Part shown: positions 8,810-17,117 of the stretch, piece after piece
How positions within the stretch are numbered: the first letter of the stretch is position 1
Layout of the letters: the number at the start of each line of letters is the position of its first letter
Assembly (NCBI GenBank): GCA_020437755.1
Contig: JAGQVX010000010.1
Span: forward strand, 1-45,625
Reading direction: 5' to 3'
Source of the DNA: Flavobacteriales bacterium
GTDB lineage: Bacteria > Bacteroidota > Bacteroidia > Flavobacteriales_D > Sanyastnellaceae
Length of the DNA stretch: 45,625 bases
The notes under the pieces: generated by a model
Databases searched by the model: none
What the model was told of the DNA's origin: nothing
Seen by the model: only the letters and a program-made list of their open reading frames with translations
Made by a program: the position numbers and the translations under genes

Positions 8810-10936
8810 ATGAAAGTATTTGATGACAAACACATTAAAAACATTGTGCTGGTGGGGGGGGCGAAGAGCGGCAAGACCAGTCTTGCCGAGACTATGTTGT
8901 ATGAAGCCAGCCTGATTAATCGACGAGGAACCGTCGAAAACAAAAACACGGTATCAGATTTCCACGAAATCGAACACGAGCGAGGCATCTCCGTGTACGC
9001 AACGCCATTGCATACTGAATGGCGCAATTACAAAATTAACATCATTGACACTCCGGGATTGGACGACTTTGTGGGGGAGATTATTTCTTCCGTGCGGGTT
9101 GCCGACACCTGTGTTATGATGGTCAACGCCCAGAATGGTGTTGAAGTGGGCACTGAGCTGGTGTGGAACCATGTGGACAAATACCGCAAGCCCACCATCT
9201 TTGCAATCAACCAACTGGATCACCCACAAGCCGATTTTGAGGCGTCCCTGAACTCTATTCGCGAGCATTTTGGCAACAATGCCACTTTAATGCAATATCC
9301 GTATCAAACAGGGGAAGGATTTGACAGCATCATTGATTTGTTGAAAATGGTGATGTACAAGTTTCCGAAAGAAGGAGGCAAGCCTGAGAAACTTCCGATT
9401 CCGGAAGACCAGGTGGATCGAGCGAATCAGCTACACAATGAATTGGTGGAGAAAGCCGCCGAGAACGACGAGCAATTGATGGATTTGTACTTTGAGTCGG
9501 GTAATCTCGACGAAGATCACCTTCGCGAGGGTATCAAGATTGGTATGATGAACCATGAATTGTTTCCAGTATTTTGTTTGTCGGCAACGCGCAACATGGG
9601 TAGCGGACGCTTGATGGGCTTCATCGACAATGTAGCGCCAAGTTTTAGCGAAATGCCTGCGGAACAGAGTGAAGAAGGCAAGGATGTCAACGGTAAGGTT
9701 GACGATCCGGCGGTACTGTTTGTGTTCCGCACGGAGTATGAACCCAGCGTTGGGAAAATCTCCTTTTTCAAGGTCCTGTCGGGAGCCGTTGAAAAGGGCA
9801 TGCATTTGAAGAACAGCACCACCCACCAGGTTGAAACGATAAATCAGCTTTTCGTCATGGACGGCCGTAACCGTAATCCGGTTGACCGACTCGAAGCGGG
9901 AGATATTGGTGCCACACTGAAGTTAAAAAACACTGACACCAACAACACCTTGCACGGGTTACCCGACGACATTCATATTCGTCCGATTAAGTTCCCCATG
10001 TCGCGATTCCGCACGGCTATCTCGGCGAAGGATCCTAAGGACGAGGAACGTCTGGCCGAAACACTGCGTAAAATCAATGAGCAGGATCCGACATTGAAGT
10101 ATCACTACAGCAAAGAACTGCGGCAGATGATTATCAATTGTCAGGGCGAGTTGCATCTGGCAACGGTAAAATGGAACCTGGAACATGTCAATAAAATAGA
10201 AGTAGAATTTCACAAGCCACGTATTCCCTACCGTGAAACGATACAGCGCTCGGCATCGACCAACTATCGTCACAAGAAGCAAAGTGGTGGGTCGGGGCAA
10301 TTTGCCGAGGTACACATCAAGATTGAGCCATACTATGAAGGCAGCGGAGATCCACAGGGATTCAATATCCGCGGTCGTGAAGTGATTGATCTGGAATGGG
10401 GAGGTAAACTTGAGTTTTTCAATTGCATTGTAGGCGGTGCCATCGATGCCCGATTTATTCCATCGGTGTTAAAAGGTGTAATGCAGCGCATGGAGGAAGG
10501 TCCGTTAACGGGATCTTATGCGCGCGATGTGCGGGTGATATTGTACGATGGAAAGATGCACCCGGTGGATTCCAATGACATGGCTTTTCAGATTGCGGGG
10601 GCGACAGCATTCAAGAATGCCTTCCACGAAGCACAGCCTCGATTGCTTGAGCCGATCTACAATGTAGAAGTCATGGTTCCCGAAGAAAGTGCCGGTGATG
10701 TCATGACCGATTTGCAGTCGCGCAGGGCGATAATACACGGTATGGATTCGAAAGGTAGGTACAGCATTATCCGTGCGAAGGTGCCTTTGGCGAATCTGTA
10801 CAAGTATTCGACGTCACTGAGAAGTCTTACCCACGGCATGGCAAGCCACAAAAGCGAATTCAGCGAGTACGCTTCGGTGCCTGCCAATATTCAGGAGGAG
10901 ATCATTGCTGAAGCTTCAAGTGAAGTGACTGCTTAG
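8810..10936 (+). CDS. EF-G-like translation elongation factor (EF-G2 type, altered GTPase motifs)
   Basis: The product has 708 residues and the EF-G domain order: G domain, domain II, III, IV and V. Domains III-V are well conserved (KQSGGSGQFAEV, VGGAIDARFIPSV, VPEESAGDVMTDLQSRR). In the G domain the P-loop reads GGAKSGKTS where EF-G has AHIDAGKTT. The switch I block ERGISV is kept. Switch II reads DTPGLDDF, with Leu in place of the His of DTPGH that positions the hydrolytic water. The guanine-specificity motif reads NQLD instead of NKxD. Bacteroides EF-G2, a paralog needed under carbon limitation, is reported to translocate without GTPase activity. This protein fits that class by sequence. 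It is not the housekeeping fusA, which should sit elsewhere near tuf/rps genes. Confidence 0.88.
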   Translation: MKVFDDKHIKNIVLVGGAKSGKTSLAETMLYEASLINRRGTVENKNTVSDFHEIEHERGISVYATPLHTEWRNYKINIIDTPGLDDFVGEIISSVRVADTCVMMVNAQNGVEVGTELVWNHVDKYRKPTIFAINQLDHPQADFEASLNSIREHFGNNATLMQYPYQTGEGFDSIIDLLKMVMYKFPKEGGKPEKLPIPEDQVDRANQLHNELVEKAAENDEQLMDLYFESGNLDEDHLREGIKIGMMNHELFPVFCLSATRNMGSGRLMGFIDNVAPSFSEMPAEQSEEGKDVNGKVDDPAVLFVFRTEYEPSVGKISFFKVLSGAVEKGMHLKNSTTHQVETINQLFVMDGRNRNPVDRLEAGDIGATLKLKNTDTNNTLHGLPDDIHIRPIKFPMSRFRTAISAKDPKDEERLAETLRKINEQDPTLKYHYSKELRQMIINCQGELHLATVKWNLEHVNKIEVEFHKPRIPYRETIQRSASTNYRHKKQSGGSGQFAEVHIKIEPYYEGSGDPQGFNIRGREVIDLEWGGKLEFFNCIVGGAIDARFIPSVLKGVMQRMEEGPLTGSYARDVRVILYDGKMHPVDSNDMAFQIAGATAFKNAFHEAQPRLLEPIYNVEVMVPEESAGDVMTDLQSRRAIIHGMDSKGRYSIIRAKVPLANLYKYSTSLRSLTHGMASHKSEFSEYASVPANIQEEIIAEASSEVTA

Positions 10937-10961
10937 TCAGATTGAATAGATGAACATTTTT

Positions 10962-10995
10962 GAACCCTGTCCAATGCATTTGGGCGGGGTTCTTT
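10962..10995 (+). terminator. Rho-independent terminator after the EF-G paralog
   Basis: GAACCC (10962-10967) pairs with GGGTTC (10987-10992), with an inner CC/GG extension, followed by TTTCTATTT. It lies 26 bases past the stop codon. Confidence 0.65.
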
Positions 10996-10998
10996 CTA

Positions 10999-11011
10999 TT
11001 TGGCGAATGCC
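10999..11011 (+). repeat. Intergenic copy of the dispersed 13-mer TTTGGCGNATGCC
   Basis: TTTGGCGAATGCC lies just past the terminator of the EF-G paralog, outside any gene. It is one of ten exact copies of TTTGGCGNATGCC in the window and one of three in non-coding DNA. See the finding on this motif for the full list. Confidence 0.8.
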
Positions 11012-11061
11012 TGGCAATACTGCAAATAACTGAGGAAATGCAATGGGCCTGGAACAGTGAA

Positions 11062-11958
11062 TTACGTCAATACCCACACCTCCATACCATTCAAGCTGTA
11101 GGCATAAACTACATATCCGAATAAATTGAACATTGAAGCGGTGCATGTATTTTCATCAATACATACCAATACATCGCGAAGTCCGAACAAATCATCGAAA
11201 TCAACTTCAGGTAAACCATGAGCTCCATAGAGGGTGTATGAACTGTCAAATGAGCTCGTAATAACGTCTGTTGATGCTATGTAAACCGGAACATTTTGTT
11301 CGCCGAAAACGAACATGGGTCCATTATAGATAAAATCACCCATGAACAACAATTTGTTTTCATAGTCAACAATCATAGCCGACTCATCTGCATGGCCGGG
11401 GATGCTCCATATCTCTATCGTGCGATCTCCGAGATCAATGGACGTTTGTGGAGTCCACCATTCATCGACCTCAACGGACTCGGGAAAATTGCCCTCGACA
11501 AGCTGTTCTTCGGTGAATGTATATATCCCCTCGGGAGAGGTTCCATTGACTAAATACTCCAGTTCAATGAAGGCAACATGATCAAATTCCTGAATATTTT
11601 GATTGTGATCGAAGTGGAAATGAGAAAGTAATAATGTTACGGGCAAGTCTGTAATCTGATCGATCAGGTACTTCATTTTGGTGTCGGTAACCGGGTTGTT
11701 CTCCCCTGCCCCCGTATCGAACATAACTGCACGCTCCGTTCCCAGGATGAGGTAGGACACATTTCCCTGAGAGCTTGACGGCTCCTCGATAATATAGGTC
11801 CGTGGCTCCACATAGGTCACATTGTACCAATCATCCTCTACATTAACGGGCTCATATACATCGGGTGCCTCTGTTTTACATTCCGGATTATCGGGATCGG
11901 TTGCCACGCACCCTGTTAGCGCCAGAAATGTTGACAGGTAAAAAACGAATCGCCACAT
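11062..11958 (-). CDS. Metallo-beta-lactamase-fold hydrolase, lipoprotein
   Basis: The product has 298 residues. The start at 11958 gives a lipoprotein signal (MWRFVFYLSTFLALTGC, lipobox LTGC). The longer upstream extension overlaps the neighbouring gene and has no signal character. The metal motif HxHxDH is at residues 113-118 (SHFHFDHNQ), the third-ligand His is H189 (IPGHADES), and the bridging Asp is D208 (FMGDFIYNG). This gives a full two-metal site in a cell-envelope enzyme. It is close to class B beta-lactamase/glyoxalase II-like proteins, and the true substrate cannot be read from sequence. It lies 98 bases downstream of, and in the same direction as, the retropepsin-like gene, so the two may be co-transcribed. 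Confidence 0.85.
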   Translation of the reverse strand: MWRFVFYLSTFLALTGCVATDPDNPECKTEAPDVYEPVNVEDDWYNVTYVEPRTYIIEEPSSSQGNVSYLILGTERAVMFDTGAGENNPVTDTKMKYLIDQITDLPVTLLLSHFHFDHNQNIQEFDHVAFIELEYLVNGTSPEGIYTFTEEQLVEGNFPESVEVDEWWTPQTSIDLGDRTIEIWSIPGHADESAMIVDYENKLLFMGDFIYNGPMFVFGEQNVPVYIASTDVITSSFDSSYTLYGAHGLPEVDFDDLFGLRDVLVCIDENTCTASMFNLFGYVVYAYSLNGMEVWVLT

Positions 11959-12056
11959 ACGCGAGTTATTGAATTTCGTGTAAGGTAGCAAATCGCGCAC
12001 TCCCGGCGACAGTATACTGCGTGATGTAAGGGGAAATGTTGGCCAGATTGACCTTA

Positions 12057-12941
12057 CTATTCGGATGCTGTGTTGATCCTTTGGATCAATACCCAACCTT
12101 CGGAAGCATCAATTAACCAATTAAACTCCTTCATCAATCCGCCACCCAAGACACTCATTTTCTGCCGACCGATAGCACCGTCGAAAAATCCAACAGGGAC
12201 TTCGGACAGCGGGATTCCTCCGAGCACGGCTTGCTCTAAAACGCCCTTTTTCACGGTTAGGACATTTCCATATGAATCAGAGAGCTGTTGTTCATCGGTG
12301 ATGGTAATGCGGGTACCCAACAGATGTAAGGCGGCAAACTCATCATCAAGCAGCAGCGATCCGCCATATCCTGAATGCAGCAGAAAGGAATTTTGAATTT
12401 CTTCTCCGGCTACGAAGCACGTAGCTTCCACGAAAATGAAGTCATCACTAAACTGTGCCTCAACCGGATGGTAGTCTTCCATTTGGACAGGAGGGGTGTC
12501 ATGTACAACTAAAAACGAGTGCTCAAAGTTGATCTCAATAATCCCCGGTCCGAAGTAATCCGGCCCGAACTTCCCATCCGTACCCGGTCCGGAATTCTCG
12601 TTCTCCCATATGGCCAGACTGTCAAGTATTCTGTTGCCTATTTGCAAACTGTTTCCTTCACTAAACCTTGCTTCATTTTCGCCGCCCCAGCTTTCGACCG
12701 TATTTCCGCCATTCCAGGTCATGCCTGTCAGTCGGCTCGTGGCGGAAGTAGTAAGCGTCATCCCACTGGAAGCTGTGTGAAACATCAATTGAACCGTGTC
12801 CTGTGCGTTGAGAACAGCTGGTATGGTAATGTTATTCGCTTCCGTCAACGTGAACGGAATAGTATCGGATTGCGCCTTTGGATGGAACGAAAACAGCACA
12901 CAACAGCATACCAATAACCATCGCGTGTAGCTCGGCATCAT
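12057..12941 (-). CDS. Secreted retropepsin-like (clan AA) protein with both catalytic Asp replaced by His
   Basis: The product has 294 residues, counted from the ATG at 12941 that gives the signal peptide MMPSYTRWLLVCCCVLFSFHPKAQ. The body is a duplicated retropepsin-like fold. Half one has LMFHTASSGMTL (H55), then FGPDYFGPGIIEINFEHSFLVV, which matches the usual G-xD-F-x5-I-x-I-D-F strand. Half two has FLLHSGYGGSLLL (H189), then VLGGGLMKEFNWLIDASEGWVLI. In aspartic proteases these two spots are D-T/S-G. Here both read H-T/S-x, so ordinary aspartyl catalysis looks impossible. The symmetric replacement suggests a binding protein or another chemistry rather than random decay. The fold assignment rests on pattern, not on a search. 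Confidence 0.65.
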   Translation of the reverse strand: MMPSYTRWLLVCCCVLFSFHPKAQSDTIPFTLTEANNITIPAVLNAQDTVQLMFHTASSGMTLTTSATSRLTGMTWNGGNTVESWGGENEARFSEGNSLQIGNRILDSLAIWENENSGPGTDGKFGPDYFGPGIIEINFEHSFLVVHDTPPVQMEDYHPVEAQFSDDFIFVEATCFVAGEEIQNSFLLHSGYGGSLLLDDEFAALHLLGTRITITDEQQLSDSYGNVLTVKKGVLEQAVLGGIPLSEVPVGFFDGAIGRQKMSVLGGGLMKEFNWLIDASEGWVLIQRINTASE

Positions 12942-13040
12942 GTGTATCTTTTGAATGTTGGTTTCGCGCATATTGAACGGAAAGAAAAGGGCCGATTCGA
13001 TTCGGCCCTTCACTAGTATGAGGTGGGTTATTGTTTGTTC

Positions 13041-14600
13041 TTATTCTGAAGCTTCAGCTGATGAGTCAGCCTGTTCATCATTTGGCTCAGTCCGCTTTTC
13101 TTCTCCTTCCCAGGCATCCCCTTTAAGGTATTTAGGAAGTTGCAATCCGGCCATGTTGAACATATCTTCCAGCGGTGGAACACTCTTGTACATGCCGCTC
13201 AGAAAGTTGGCCGTAGAGGTTTTGCCATCGGCACCCTGACCATTGCCGTCCCAAACGGTGACTTTGTCAATTTGAATATTCTTGATGGCTTCTGATTGCA
13301 GGCGAACCAGTTCAGGCAGCTTGTCGGCAATCATAATCATTACTGCATCGCGCGAATTCTCGCCGGCAGCTGCGACGAGCTGGCGGAAACCTTCGGCTTG
13401 CTTGGAAAGGATTTCGTAGGTACCACGGGCTTCCGCTTCGAGTTTGGCGTAGATTGCATCTGCCTCCCCTTTTGCCTTGCGGCGCAAACGTTCAGCTTCC
13501 GCTTCCGCTTCAATTTCGACGCGCTTCTTATCGATTTCAGCAGGGATCACGATATCGGCCTGTTTCGAGGCACGATCACGTTCGGCACGCTGATCTTCGG
13601 CAAGTTTTTGAGCCTGGTAAGCCTCTTCCAAAGCTTTTGCTTCCTTTACCTTCTCGGCAGCAGTGGCTTTTCGGAACGATTCCGCTTCCTGAGATCGACG
13701 TTCAGCATCCGATTGGGCAATGGCGATCTTGGCAGTGTTCTCTCCTTCAACCGCACGGGCGTTGGCTTCTGCCGTTTGAATACGTTCTTTTCGCAACGCT
13801 TCAGCCTCACCGATTTTAGCTTTTGCGAGGGCATCGGCCACCTGCACGCGTTCGGTCTGACTTGCATCGGCTTCCCCGATATTAGCTGTAGCGTTGGCGC
13901 TTGCCACTTCAACACGCTGTTGCTGATGCGCCTTAGCCTCGCCAATCGAACCATCACGGTTCTTCTCAGCTACCACGCGCTTCGCATCGTTGATCGCTTT
14001 GGCGGCTGCCTCCTTACCCAAAGCCTCGATATAACCTGATTCATCAGTAATATCGGTAACGTTTACGTTGATGAGCTTCAGCCCGATCTTCTTCAACTCG
14101 GCCTCCACATTGGATGCTACGTTGGCGAGGAACTTATCGCGGTTGCTGTTGATTTCCTCGATATCCATTGTTGCCACCACCAAACGGAGCTGTCCGAAAA
14201 TAATATCCTTTGCCAGGTCGTGCACTTCTGCCCTGCCCTGTCCGAGCAAACGCTCCGCAGCATTGGTCATGATTCCGGGCTCTGTACTCACACCGACCGT
14301 AAATCGCGATGGCACATTTACACGAATGTTTTGTCGGGAAAGGGCATTCGCCAAATCCACTTCAATGGAGATTGGTGTCAGATCGAGAAAGGCATAATCC
14401 TGAATCACCGGAAAGATAAATGCAGCTCCACCGTGAATGCACTTAGCAGACCGCGCAGTACTTTCAGTTCCTTTTCCCACTTTACCGTAGATCACGAGGA
14501 TCCTGTCGGATGGACAACGCTTATATCGCTTGACCAGTGTAATCAGTATGACGAGAACCAGTAGTATGGCCCCGACGACGGCATAAAGTTCAAATCCCAT
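13041..14600 (-). CDS. Flotillin-like SPFH/band 7 membrane scaffold protein
   Basis: The product has 519 residues. An N-terminal membrane segment (residues about 5-23) is followed by the SPFH/band 7 domain (about 30-200; FTVGVSTEPGIMTNAAERLL, VEAELKKIGLKLINVNVTDI). A long Ala/Glu-rich coiled coil (about 205-420) comes next, then a C-terminal region. Flotillins organise membrane microdomains. The coiled coil contains three consecutive 22-residue units beginning IGEAKAHQQQ, IGEADASQTE and IGEAEALRKE from about residue 218. The gene follows an NfeD/YuaF-type gene by 32 bases on the same strand, the classical partner arrangement (yuaF-floT). One TTTGGCGAATGCC motif lies inside (14343-14355). Long reverse-strand frames over this gene come from its codon bias. 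Confidence 0.93.
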   Translation of the reverse strand: MGFELYAVVGAILLVLVILITLVKRYKRCPSDRILVIYGKVGKGTESTARSAKCIHGGAAFIFPVIQDYAFLDLTPISIEVDLANALSRQNIRVNVPSRFTVGVSTEPGIMTNAAERLLGQGRAEVHDLAKDIIFGQLRLVVATMDIEEINSNRDKFLANVASNVEAELKKIGLKLINVNVTDITDESGYIEALGKEAAAKAINDAKRVVAEKNRDGSIGEAKAHQQQRVEVASANATANIGEADASQTERVQVADALAKAKIGEAEALRKERIQTAEANARAVEGENTAKIAIAQSDAERRSQEAESFRKATAAEKVKEAKALEEAYQAQKLAEDQRAERDRASKQADIVIPAEIDKKRVEIEAEAEAERLRRKAKGEADAIYAKLEAEARGTYEILSKQAEGFRQLVAAAGENSRDAVMIMIADKLPELVRLQSEAIKNIQIDKVTVWDGNGQGADGKTSTANFLSGMYKSVPPLEDMFNMAGLQLPKYLKGDAWEGEEKRTEPNDEQADSSAEASE

Positions 14601-14632
14601 CTTTTTGGTTTATTCGTTATTAATGTATTCGT

Positions 14633-15226
14633 TTATTTTCCGGCTCTGCTAACGAGCAAAATATGATCATCTATAATTTCGAGCACCTTCACAATAGTGT
14701 TGGAGCTTAGATCCTCTTCCTCATCGGTCATGGCATCCAGCTCTCTCAATGATCCCTGGACATTGATTTGCACCTTTCCCATACCTCTGCGGCCTCCGGG
14801 CACAATGAGGTAAACTTCTCCATGGCGGCCCACAGCGTTTTTCATATTCAGGGTGCCGTCTTCCGCAAGCTTCATCATGAAATAGAAAATCGAAGCCATC
14901 ACAACCATCATCAATAATCCGGCGAGAGTCGATACCAGAATGGTTGCTATTAGACTAAAGTCGCGATCGATCATGGCCAGTCCGGTCCAGCCAAATACCG
15001 TGAAGAATCCGACGATATTCTTCAAAGAGATGAATTGAAATCCAATTCCGGCATCCGCATCAACCTCCATATCGGTATCGATAGCATCGGCATCCAAATC
15101 TCCAACAAAGAGATTGAGCGTAAGTAAAATGACCAGAACGACGGATGAGATGATTGCAATTCCCCAGTAAATGGCCTGCGTCATTGTAAGCCCATCCCAC
15201 CATGTTGAGATATCAAGTAAACTCAT
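14633..15226 (-). CDS. NfeD/YuaF-like membrane protein, flotillin partner
   Basis: The product has 197 residues, counted from the ATG at 15226 (MSLLDISTWWDG). It has membrane segments at about 17-40, 70-90 and 95-120. A C-terminal OB-type domain follows (AVGRHGEVYLIVPGGRRGMGKVQIN ... VLEIIDDHILLVSRAG), as in NfeD/YuaF proteins that work with flotillins. An acidic stretch (GDLDADAIDTDMEVDADAG) sits between the first and second membrane segments. It is the first gene of a two-gene operon with flotillin. Its role is inferred from the family and from this pairing. Confidence 0.85.
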   Translation of the reverse strand: MSLLDISTWWDGLTMTQAIYWGIAIISSVVLVILLTLNLFVGDLDADAIDTDMEVDADAGIGFQFISLKNIVGFFTVFGWTGLAMIDRDFSLIATILVSTLAGLLMMVVMASIFYFMMKLAEDGTLNMKNAVGRHGEVYLIVPGGRRGMGKVQINVQGSLRELDAMTDEEEDLSSNTIVKVLEIIDDHILLVSRAGK

Positions 15227-15395
15227 TATGAATTGTTTAGGTATTAAAGGCAAACCTACCTTCCCGATTGCAAGTTGGCAGTGTCGTTTCCCGTGGTCAA
15301 TTTAACGGTTTAATGTGTTCCGACAAAGCATTCCATCTGTGCAATGGTTAAGTAGTGTGCTTTTTACGAAGACGCTTGTGGTAGAAGATTGTTAC

Positions 15396-15520
15396 GAGGG
15401 GCGCGATAAATCGCGCCCCTGCCGATGGGGGGGACGATTAAGACGGGGTTGGAAGAGAGGGGCGCGATACTCGCGCCCGGAACCATAGGGTATACGATTA
15501 AGACGACGAGGACAGAGAGG
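15396..15520. repeat. Two-unit palindromic intergenic repeat array (copy 2)
   Basis: Unit 1 has AGGGGCGCGAT-AA-ATCGCGCCCCT (15397-15420), then GCCGATGGGGGGGACG, ATTAAGAC and GAAGAGAG. Unit 2 begins about 61 bases later with GGGCGCGA-TAC-TCGCGCCC (15460-15478), then TATACGATTAAGAC and ACAGAGAG. It matches the array at 8543-8655. Its right end overlaps the last codons and the stop (15498-15500) of the GNAT-nitrilase gene. The rest of the gap 15227-15497 holds no gene that I can support. Confidence 0.78.
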
Positions 15521-17042
15521 TACGCTTCACCTCATAGATATCCGATCTTCGATCCTTTAGGTTCCGCACGCTTCCGAATTGATTTAGTTCGCGCAGGAGG
15601 CTCAGGTCCACGTCGGCAATGAGGATCATTTCCGTATTTGGCGTAGCCTCCGCTTTAATACCATTGGTTGGAAAGGCAAAATCACAGGGGGTAAATACCA
15701 TGGATTGAGCAAACTGGATGTCCATATTGTGCACATTGGGCAGGTTGCCAACGCTACCGGCAATGGCCACATAGCATTCATTCTCGATAGCCCGTGCCTG
15801 TGCGCAATTGCGTACCCTTGAGTATCCATTTTGGGTATCGGTAAGAAATGGAACAAATAGAATATCCATTCCTTCAAGTGCCAATAATCGGCTCAATTCG
15901 GGAAACTCTGAATCGTAGCAAATCAGTATGCCCACTTTCCCGCAGTCGGTATCAAAGACTTGAAGGGAACTTCCCCCTTGCATACCCCAAACCTTGGCCT
16001 CATCGGGCGTGACGTGAATCTTTTCGTAGCGCTCAACCGTGCCATCGCGCCGGCAGAGGTAACCTACATTATACAAATTACCATCGCGCAATTCTGGCAT
16101 AGAGCCCGAAACAATATTGATATTGTAGGAAATGGCAAATCCGCTGAAACGCTCAATAATCTGATCCGTATGCTTTGCCAATCGACGTATGGCGTCGGCT
16201 TCGCTCAAGTGGTTGTCACTGGCCATAAGTGGCGCATTGAAAAACTCCGGAAACAGAGCAAAATCCGATCGATATCCGGAAACCGCATCAATAAAATACT
16301 CGGCCTGCTGCAAGAGGGCTTCAATGTTTTCATACGGGCGCATTTGCCACTGAATCAAGCCGAGCCTTACAATCGTTTTATCCGATGTGGGCTTCTTTTT
16401 CGGACTTTCATAATAGATATTATTCCATTCCAGAAGCACTGCATATTCATTGCTGGCCGTATCTCCTTCGAGGTAACCCTTGAGGACACGCGTTGGGTGG
16501 AAATCATTGGATATCTGAAAGTTCAGCACCGGATCATGAATCTCACGGGAACGCACCTTTTCGATGTACTCCTTCGGACTCAACTTATTGCTGTACTTGT
16601 GGTAATTGGGAATTCGTCCGCCAAATGCAATTCCTTTCAGGTTCAGATTTTCACACAATTCCTTACGGTAATCATACAGCCTTCGTCCCAGTCGCAGTCC
16701 GCGAAATTCGGGTTTGATGAATACATCAATACCATACAGCAAATCGCCATCCGCACGATGCGAATTGAAGGTGTAGTTGGCCGTTATTTCCCTATACGTG
16801 TGATTCTCCTCAAATTGATCCTCATCAATGATCAACGACAAGGCACAACCCGCCAGCAAGCCATTTACTTTTAGTACTACCTGGCCTTCAGGAAACTTTT
16901 TCAGTAACGTCTGAATATGCTCTTCTTTCCAATACGCTTCCGGCATGGACTGATAGGCGTCGACCATGACCGTTTTCAATTCCTGGTAATCCTCCAGCTG
17001 CAAATAACTAAGCTCTACGCTCTCAATTTCACTTAATTCCAT
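15498..17042 (-). CDS. GNAT acetyltransferase-nitrilase (carbon-nitrogen hydrolase) fusion
   Basis: The product has 514 residues. Residues about 8-160 are a GNAT domain (acetyl-CoA loop region FRGLRLGRRLYDYRK; LLYGIDVFIKPEF strand). Residues about 225-500 are a nitrilase-superfamily amidase. The catalytic triad is visible: E266 (LFPEFFNAP), K341 (RYEKIHVTP) and C375 (LICYDSEFPELS). The same two-domain layout is known in Bacillus YhcX-type proteins. The enzyme probably hydrolyses an amide of a small amino compound and may acetylate an amine, but the substrate is unknown. The last ten codons and the stop lie in the ~61-bp palindromic repeat, so the C-terminal VKRTSLSSSS tail is probably repeat-derived. 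Confidence 0.88.
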   Translation of the reverse strand: MELSEIESVELSYLQLEDYQELKTVMVDAYQSMPEAYWKEEHIQTLLKKFPEGQVVLKVNGLLAGCALSLIIDEDQFEENHTYREITANYTFNSHRADGDLLYGIDVFIKPEFRGLRLGRRLYDYRKELCENLNLKGIAFGGRIPNYHKYSNKLSPKEYIEKVRSREIHDPVLNFQISNDFHPTRVLKGYLEGDTASNEYAVLLEWNNIYYESPKKKPTSDKTIVRLGLIQWQMRPYENIEALLQQAEYFIDAVSGYRSDFALFPEFFNAPLMASDNHLSEADAIRRLAKHTDQIIERFSGFAISYNINIVSGSMPELRDGNLYNVGYLCRRDGTVERYEKIHVTPDEAKVWGMQGGSSLQVFDTDCGKVGILICYDSEFPELSRLLALEGMDILFVPFLTDTQNGYSRVRNCAQARAIENECYVAIAGSVGNLPNVHNMDIQFAQSMVFTPCDFAFPTNGIKAEATPNTEMILIADVDLSLLRELNQFGSVRNLKDRRSDIYEVKRTSLSSSS

Positions 17043-17117
17043 AGGTGCATTTCTCCTTCAATTCTTCGTCGAAGGTACAGAATTGACTGGATCTGAAAGC
17101 CCATTTTGTAAATTGAC

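Noticed and set aside
10786-10795. Partial motif TTTGGCGAAT in the EF-G paralog as a further copy of the 13-mer
   Set aside because: It matches only the first ten bases (followed by CTG), so it was left out of the count. Near-matches at 1794-1806, 23106-23117 and 15636-15648 were left out for the same reason.
13296-14039. 247-residue plus-strand frame over the flotillin gene
   Set aside because: The repetitive, codon-biased coiled-coil sequence leaves the other strand open. Its Phe/Leu/Arg-rich translation is typical of a shadow frame.
15960-16874. 304-residue plus-strand frame inside the GNAT-nitrilase gene
   Set aside because: It is antisense to a gene with a clear catalytic triad and has no recognisable features.
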